Below, piece after piece: positions 58,613-64,000 of a stretch of DNA of 64,000 nt. Within the stretch, counting starts at the first letter, position 1; each line of letters begins with the position of its first letter. The notes below the pieces were generated by a model, which worked only from the letters and a program-made list of their open reading frames with translations, had not been told where the DNA came from and made no database searches. The stretch spans positions 25,863,001 to 25,927,000 of the forward strand of contig NC_088340.1 of assembly GCF_036884655.1 (NCBI RefSeq). The letters are read 5' to 3'. Both the position numbers and the translations under genes were made by a program. The stretch comes from Musa acuminata AAA Group (lineage: Eukaryota; Streptophyta; Magnoliopsida; Zingiberales; Musaceae).

Positions 58613-59531
58613 ATGATCGTTCAACATGGTTCTTGTCATTTCTTGTAAATTTTTATTTTTTCTTTCTACTACTCCATTTTGTTGAGGATTTCTCATAGTA
58701 GATAAATTGTGGTTATATCCATTAGATTCATAAAATTTTTGGAAATCATAGCTTTGAAATTCGCCATTGAGATCACTCTGAATTGATAAAAATATAAAGC
58801 CTTTTTCATTTTGAACAAGTTTACAAAACTTAGAAAAATACCAAAAGCAATCACTTTTGTGTGCTAAGAAGTATGTCTAAGTATATCTACGATAATCGTC
58901 CACAATGACAAAGGCGTTTTTGCTACATCCTAGACTTGATGTATCAATTGGTCCAAACAAATCTATATAAATCAATTATATTGGTCTAGAGGTGCTTATT
59001 TAATTCATTGGTTCGAAACTATATTTTATTTGTTTTCCTAGTTGACATGCATCACAAACATTATCTTTAACAAACTTAATGTTAGGAATTCCTCTTACAA
59101 ATTCTTTGGATGAGATTTAAGATATTAGTTTCATGCTAGCATGACCTAATCTTCTATGCCAAAGCTAAGCATCGTCATTCAAAACCGAAAAATATATTTC
59201 ATTACAAAGAACATCAAGGTCTATAGTGTATACATTATTTTATTTTAGGGCAATCATAGATGTATTTTTGTATGGTTTTTCAATAATACAAGCATTGAAT
59301 TAAAATCTAATGATATATCCTTTATCACAAAATTGACTAATGCTCAAAAGATTATGATTTAAGCCATCAACCAATAATACATCTTCAATCAAAAAGTTGG
59401 ATTTGTCACCTATGGTTCTTTTGCCAATGATTTTACCAATGTTGTTGTCTCCAAAGGTGACATACCGTTCGTCTATGCTAGTCAGCTTAGAGAATTAAGA
59501 TGGATCTCCTGTCATATGCCTTCAGCATCCA
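58613..59531 (-). pseudogene. pol: D pol: protease end and integrase start
   Basis: Antisense copia sequence equivalent to 54750-55700 of E, with many stops. Recognisable parts are the zinc-region words (CDACQLGKQ-like), an LFGP block and a DHNGEF-like block. The downstream continuation is at 35892, across E. Confidence 0.75.
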
Positions 59532-61169
59532 CTATAAAGATACATCTCTTGCTCCTAGCTTGTGATGGTAAACATTTTTACAAAAAAAAGGATGATTTTT
59601 AGGTACCCATTTTACTTTGGGTACCTTAAAAATTGATCGACTTAACTTATCATTTTGCATAGAGTTCTTTACGGTTCCTTTAGGAACCCAAATCAATTTG
59701 AGTGTACTACATCTCTTAAATGAACATTGATAAGCAATATGTCCAAATTTATAACAAAAGTTACATTTGTTTCGGGGTGAAACATGCAAAGCTGGGCCTT
59801 TAATAAAGATGGTTGGATTTTTATGAATGTTACTCACAAAGCCGATTCCATTTCTTCTATGAACATGTTTCTTACTTGCAAGAATCATGTTTAAGGATTT
59901 GATACATATTTTAAAATTTTCTAAGGTTTCATGTAGTTACAAATTCTCCTTTTTAAGCATTTCTAATTCATCACATTTTGTATAAGGAGCTAAACTATCA
60001 TCATACTCAATTTTTAATTTATCAAAATCACTAACAAGAAAAGCATGCTCATTTTTTAACAGTTTATATTTTTTATTAACTAATTTACATTCATCAAATA
60101 AATCATGAAAAGCACTTAATAATTCATCGAAAGATAAATTTGCATCTAATGAACTCCTTACCTCATCTCCGATAGCCATTAGTGTGTAGTGAGCAACTTG
60201 CTCTTTGTTGGCTGCCTCATCATTTTCGGATGCACTTGAATCGTCCCAAGTTACTTTATGCGCCTTCTTCTTCTTTGGTTGCTTCTTCTTTACTTGGGGA
60301 TATTCGTTTTTGAAATGTCCCAACCTCTTGCATTTATAGCATATAACTTGTTCTTTCTTGGGTTCAATTTTATTTTTAGTGTCATTTTTAAATTTATTCA
60401 TTTTTATAAATTTTTTAAATTTTCTTGTCAAGAGTGTCAAGTCATCATCATAGTCCTCATCACTTAAACTTTCTTTCAAGTGGTCTTCATGAGTTCTTAG
60501 TGCTATATCTTTCCTGTTCTTTGTAAGGTTGTTCTCAAGCTCTTCATGACCATTACAAGTCATCTCATTGGTCATTAGTGACCTGATAAGTTCTTTAAGA
60601 GGGAAGTTATTTAAGTCTTTAGCCTCTTGAATAACTGTTACTTTAGGGTCCCAACTCTTTGGAAGGGATCTCAAAATTTTATTAACAAGTTTAACATTAG
60701 AAAAATTTTTACCAAGGGCTTTTAGACCATTTACGACATCCATAAACTAGGTGTACATGTCTCCAATGGTCTCACTTAGTTTTATACGAAATAATTCATA
60801 ACCATGAATCAAAAGATTGATCTTTGACTTCTTAACCCTACTTGTGCATTCGTTTGTGATTTCAAGTGTATGCCAAATGTTATAAGCCATTTTGCAAATA
60901 GAAACTCGATTGAATTTGTTTTTGTCCAAAGCACAAAACAAAGCATTTATAGCTTTGGCATTCAAAGAGAAAATCTTCTTCTCTAAGTCATTCCATTCGT
61001 TCATTGGAAGAGAAAACTTTTGAAATCCATTTTTAACGATATTCTATAACTCGAAATCCATAGAAATTAAGAAGATCTTCATCCTAGTTTTTCAATATGT
61101 GTAATCCGTCTTGTTGAACATGGGAGGACAAGTGATAGAATGACCCTTTTGATTGCCAGCAAAAGCTAT
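59532..61169 (-). pseudogene. gag: Gag and gag-pol linker of D
   Basis: The expected start codon is ATA at 61167-61169 (ATAGCTTTTGC; compare ATGGCTTAC in G). Open parts follow in one frame: 61004-60747, 60743-59937 and 59888-59532, separated by single stops. They hold NALFCALDKN, the knuckle CYKCKRLGHFKNEYP (last Cys changed to Tyr), KKKKAHKVTWDDSS, a charged helix-rich part, and a second knuckle CNFCYKFGHIAYQC. Confidence 0.85.
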
Positions 61170-61205
61170 CTCCTTTGGATTTTAAACCAAATCGAGAGTA
61201 ACCAA

Positions 61206-61217
61206 GCTTTGATACCA
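61206..61217 (-). other. Primer binding site of D, one mismatch
   Basis: On -, TGGTATCAAAGC, against TGGTATCAGAGC. Confidence 0.8.
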
Positions 61218-61219
61218 AT

Positions 61220-61376
61220 TGTTAGGATTGAGTCGGCACTAAGAGGGGGGGTGAATTAGTTTAGCGAATAAAAAATGTCTGTTTAAAAATTTTTATATGT
61301 TAATAAACTAATCTCAGAAAATAGTTTGAAAGCATGTTTGTTCGTAAGGGTAGTGAGAGCCAAGCATGTTGAATCT
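61220..61376 (-). repeat. 5' LTR of D, terminal 157 bp, cut by G
   Basis: Inverse of the LTR end ...CCTCTTAGTGCCG...ATCCTAACA. It stops at G's start; the rest should lie beyond the right edge. Its last five bases, AAGCA, are G's presumed target site. Confidence 0.8.
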
Positions 61377-61888
61377 CGGATTTTGATGATATAATCAATT
61401 GGTGGGTTAATTGATCTAATCTATATTATTGAGTTAAGTGTGCAGGATTAACTACGATAACCAGAAAACATAAAGCAAAGATACCGGAGTCGAGCTCGAT
61501 GGACGTTTAAGAGACCGAAGAATCATCGGAGATGCTGCCGGAACCATCCGAGAAGAAATCGGGAACATGTCGGAAGTTCGCCGAAGAAATCGTCGGAGGC
61601 TCGCGGAGATCACCGAGAAGGCTCGGCTACTCGTTAAAGTCATCACAAAGATTGGGAGCTTGCAGGGAGTCCGTCGGAAGAAGTTCGTCGGAAAGCTCGC
61701 CGGAACAAGACTCGACGTTCGCGGTTAAAAAACTTGCTTAGGATGTTTTTTTTGTGTTATGTAGTTCACCTGTAATTAGGATTTAGGATTAAGAGATAAT
61801 CCTATATCCTGGTTAGGGGCCAACTGGGCCCAAAGTCAGATTTGGTTTGGGCTAAAATTAAGCCAAATAAATAAATTGAAGAGCCAAG

Positions 61889-62000
61889 CGGTGGCACCGC
61901 CTGGCTGGGCGGTGACACCTCCTTGGCTGGGCGGTTGCACCGTCCAGCACCCGAGCGCTGGGCGGTGGCACCGCCTGGCTGGGCGGTGGCACCTCCAGCA
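61889..62000 (+). repeat. Palindrome array in LTR G
   Basis: Five copies of a GGCGGTGGCACCGCCTGGCT-like unit, about 22 bp apart, more regular than in the other LTRs. Confidence 0.75.
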
Positions 62001-62058
62001 CTGGGAACCCTAAGAGAATTCAAATTTTGAAGCCCAAAATTTGAATCCTCTTGAGGCC

Positions 62059-62066
62059 TATAAATA
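62059..62066 (+). promoter_or_regulatory. TATA box in LTR G
   Basis: TATAAATACCCCTC, identical to the box and flank in H and S. Confidence 0.6.
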
Positions 62067-62566
62067 CCCCTCAAATCTCAGCTGAGGTTAAAACTTTTGA
62101 GAAGCATTTTGATTGCGAGAAAAGTCTTAGAAAGTCTTAGCAAGTCTTGTTTTCAATTTGCTAGAGAGTTCTCCTCCTTCTTTCTTATTGAAAATTTGTA
62201 AGAGGTTGAGCTGCTTGTAAAAGGTTGTAAGAGGGGTGTTTACCCTTCCATTTCAAGAGACTTGCTAGTGGAAGGTGGGAGCCTCATCGAAGAGGGGCCT
62301 CGCAAGTGGAGTAGGTCATTTGACCAAACCACTCTAAAAATCGGCGTAATCTCTGGTTTGCTTTTTATTATTGTCATTTACATTACTGTAAATCTTCTTA
62401 CTGCTTTAGTTCCTTATTACTCTTGCTGCGCAACTTTAAGAATACGTTTTCAAGTTAAATTTCTCAAGTTTCGTTCTTAACGTACGAAAGATTTTGTTAA
62501 AATCGAAGTTTTAATCCGCTGCACTAATTCACCCCTCCCTCTTAGTGCTTCTCCGATCCTAACAAG

Positions 62567-62578
62567 TGGTATCAGAGC
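62567..62578 (+). other. Primer binding site of G
   Basis: TGGTATCAGAGC, two bases after the LTR. Confidence 0.9.
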
Positions 62579-62616
62579 AAGGTTATCTCTCATATTTGGT
62601 TTAATACCCAAGAGAG

Positions 62617-64000
62617 ATGGCTTACTTCGGCATGCAAGAGGGCCATTCTATTGCACGACCACCTTTGTTTAATGGGTCGGATTACACATATTGGAAGACT
62701 CGCATGAGAATCTTCCTCATTTCTATGGACTTTGAGATTTGGTCTATTGTCGAGAATGGATTTCAAAAATCTTCTCTTCCGATGAGCGAATGGGATGAAT
62801 CGGAGAAGAAGGTTTTTGCTTTAAATGCAAAGGCTATGAATGCCTTGTTTTGTGCACTAGACAAAAACGAATTTAATCGTGTTTCAATGTGTGATTCGGC
62901 TTTTGATATTTGGAGAACTCTTGAGGTCACTCATGAAGGCACTTGCCGTGTGAAAGAGTCCAAAATCAACATCCTTGTGCACTCTTACGAACTTTTCCGA
63001 ATGAAACCAAGTGAGTCTATCGGAGACATGTACACCCGGTTTACGGATGTCATCAATGGACTCAAAGCTCTTGGTAAAGATTTTACTAACTTTGAACTAG
63101 TAACTAAAATCTTAAGATCCCTCCCTAAAAGTTGGGGTCCAAAAGTTACGGCCATTCAAGAGGCCAAAGACCTTAAAGCATTCCCTCTTGAAGAACTCAT
63201 TGGGTCTCTAATGACCTACGAAATGACATGTCAAGCTCATGACAAGCTCGAGAACCCCCTTCCAAAGAACAGGAAGGATATGGCACTCAAATCACAAGAA
63301 GACCACTTGAAAGGAACATCAAGTGATGAGGACAGTGACAATGACATTGCACTTTTGACTCAAAAATTTAAAAAATATTTAAGAAAGAACAGATTTAAAA
63401 ATAATACAAAAAATAAATTTGAACAAAAGAAGGACCAAGTGATTTGCTATGAATGCAAAAAACTGGGACACTATAAGAACGATTGTCCTCAAGCCAAAAA
63501 GAGAACATAAAAAAAGAAGGCATTCAAAGCAACGTGGGATGATTCAAGCGCATCCAAAGAAGAGGAGTCCAACACCGAGCAAGTTACTCATTACGCGCTA
63601 ATGGCGTTAGGAGAAGAGGTATGTGATTTATTTAATGAAGATTTATCTTTTGAAGAACTATCTATTGCTTTTCATGAATTATTTGATGAATGTAGAACTG
63701 TTAGCAAGAAGTTAAGTATCTTAAAGAAAGAGCATGCTTTGCTACAAGATGAGTTTGATAGTCTTCAAACTCCTCCATGCTCTAAGTGTGAGCACTTAGA
63801 AGCAATAAAAAATGAAAATTTGCTTCTTAAGGAAACCTTAAACAAGTTTAAGGTTGGTAGCAAAGGATTAGATATGATCCTTGCACACAAGGGTCACATC
63901 GCAAATAGAAATGGAATTGGATTTGTAAAAGGATTACATCAAAATCCTACCACTTTCATAAAAGGACCTACATTACATGTTTCCTCTTATATGAAATGCA
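62617..64000 (+). pseudogene. gag: Gag of G, one stop after the zinc knuckle
   Basis: ATG at 62617. A UBN2-type copia gag (RPPLFNGSDYTYWKTRMRIF, NALFCALDKNEFN, LRSLPKSW) leads to the knuckle CYECKKLGHYKNDC. A TAA at 63508-63510 follows (KKRT, stop, KKKAFK). The same frame then stays open to the window end through KATWDDSSASKEEE, an acidic helix-rich region (LSFEELSIAFHELFDEC), GIGFVKGLHQNPTTF and LHVSS. The only lesion seen is this stop, where D and E have Lys/Pro-rich coding sequence. Gag would form the particle and package RNA. Confidence 0.88.

Larger units (their letters stand above)
5625..61376 (-). mobile_element. D: old SIRE-like copia element hosting the nest
   Basis: An antisense copia element broken into three visible parts: RNase H/RT (5625-6895), RT start/integrase (35165-35892) and integrase/protease/gag/PBS/LTR end (58613-61376). 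Continuity is shown by TSDs at both internal breaks (GTTTC for A, AGGCT for E) and by protein reading across them, for example DEFGIMV joined to the NKAR block. The 3' LTR is missing at 5624. The 5' LTR is cut at 61376 by G. Coding parts carry many stops, making D the oldest complete layer here. Confidence 0.8.
61377..62564 (+). repeat. 5' LTR of G, 1188 bp
   Basis: TGTTGAATCTCGG to TCCGATCCTAACA. A palindrome array lies at 61889-62000 and a TATA box at 62059-62066. It is shorter than the LTRs of H and S, mostly because the array is shorter. Confidence 0.9.
61377..64000 (+). mobile_element. G: SIRE-like copia element, 5' part
   Basis: 5' LTR, PBS and gag on +, continuing past the window. AAGCA (61372-61376) is the left target site; the right copy is not visible. 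Gag is clearly related to those of D and E but much less damaged. Confidence 0.9.

Noticed and set aside
1..64000. Host genes, tRNA, rRNA or a new defence-type system
   Set aside because: All long frames belong to retroelements, the TGGTATCAGAGC sites are primer sites and not tRNA genes, and no non-transposon coding sequence was found on either strand.

Overview
The window is plant nuclear DNA (an angiosperm; a monocot is possible but not shown) made almost entirely of nested LTR retrotransposons. No host gene, rRNA, tRNA or CRISPR array was found. Every long reading frame with recognisable domains is retrotransposon gag or pol (Ty1/copia or Ty3/gypsy), apart from one extra frame behind pol in the first element. 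The primer binding sites visible are the TGGTATCAGAGC type expected for initiator methionine tRNA, and boundaries were placed with TG...CA ends and target-site duplications (TSDs) read by eye.

Layout. (H) 1-4395: the 3' part of a SIRE/Maximus-like copia element on +, with RNase H, an extra frame behind pol, and the 3' LTR. (I) 4396-5493: a deleted relative on +. 5494-5624: a stray LTR piece. (D) 5625-61376: an old SIRE-like copia element on -, which hosts everything up to 61376. Inside D's pol sits gypsy chromovirus A (6896-35159, TSD GTTTC). A's leader holds copia B1 (7579-15342, TSD GTTGC) and gypsy chromovirus C (15410-30343, TAAC flanks). C's 5' LTR holds copia B2 (16018-24527, TSD ACAAA). 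Further along D sits SIRE-like E on - (35898-58607, TSD AGGCT). E contains a solo LTR S (37727-39352, TSD AAGTA) and a non-coding LTR-like element F (42451-54122, TSD TCCAT), and F holds copia B3 (42862-51614, TSD TATAA). D's 5' LTR is cut by SIRE-like G on + (61377 to the window end). Nesting therefore reaches four levels twice: D>A>C>B2 and D>E>F>B3.

Relative age follows depth. By-eye LTR mismatches are about 2 in 1495 for B3, 5 in 1495 for B2, 4 in 974 for B1, roughly 7 in 300 for A and roughly 22 in 780 for C; E's LTRs are clearly more diverged. Most coding lesions in A and C are stop codons compatible with C-to-T decay of CAG, CAA and CGA codons, as expected of methylated heterochromatin.

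The most interesting observations concern the B family. B1 and B2, independent insertions by their different TSDs, share the same protease deletion and stop codon, so a protease-defective lineage has apparently been mobilised in trans. B3 has one open gag-pol frame but carries a changed protease active site and a 7-codon deletion in reverse transcriptase. All three B leaders carry four hairpins with the same apical sequence but different stems, a candidate RNA-level control or packaging signal. A second theme is the arrays of GGCGGTGGCACCGCC-like palindromes in every SIRE-like LTR, with a second array in front of the extra frame of H.
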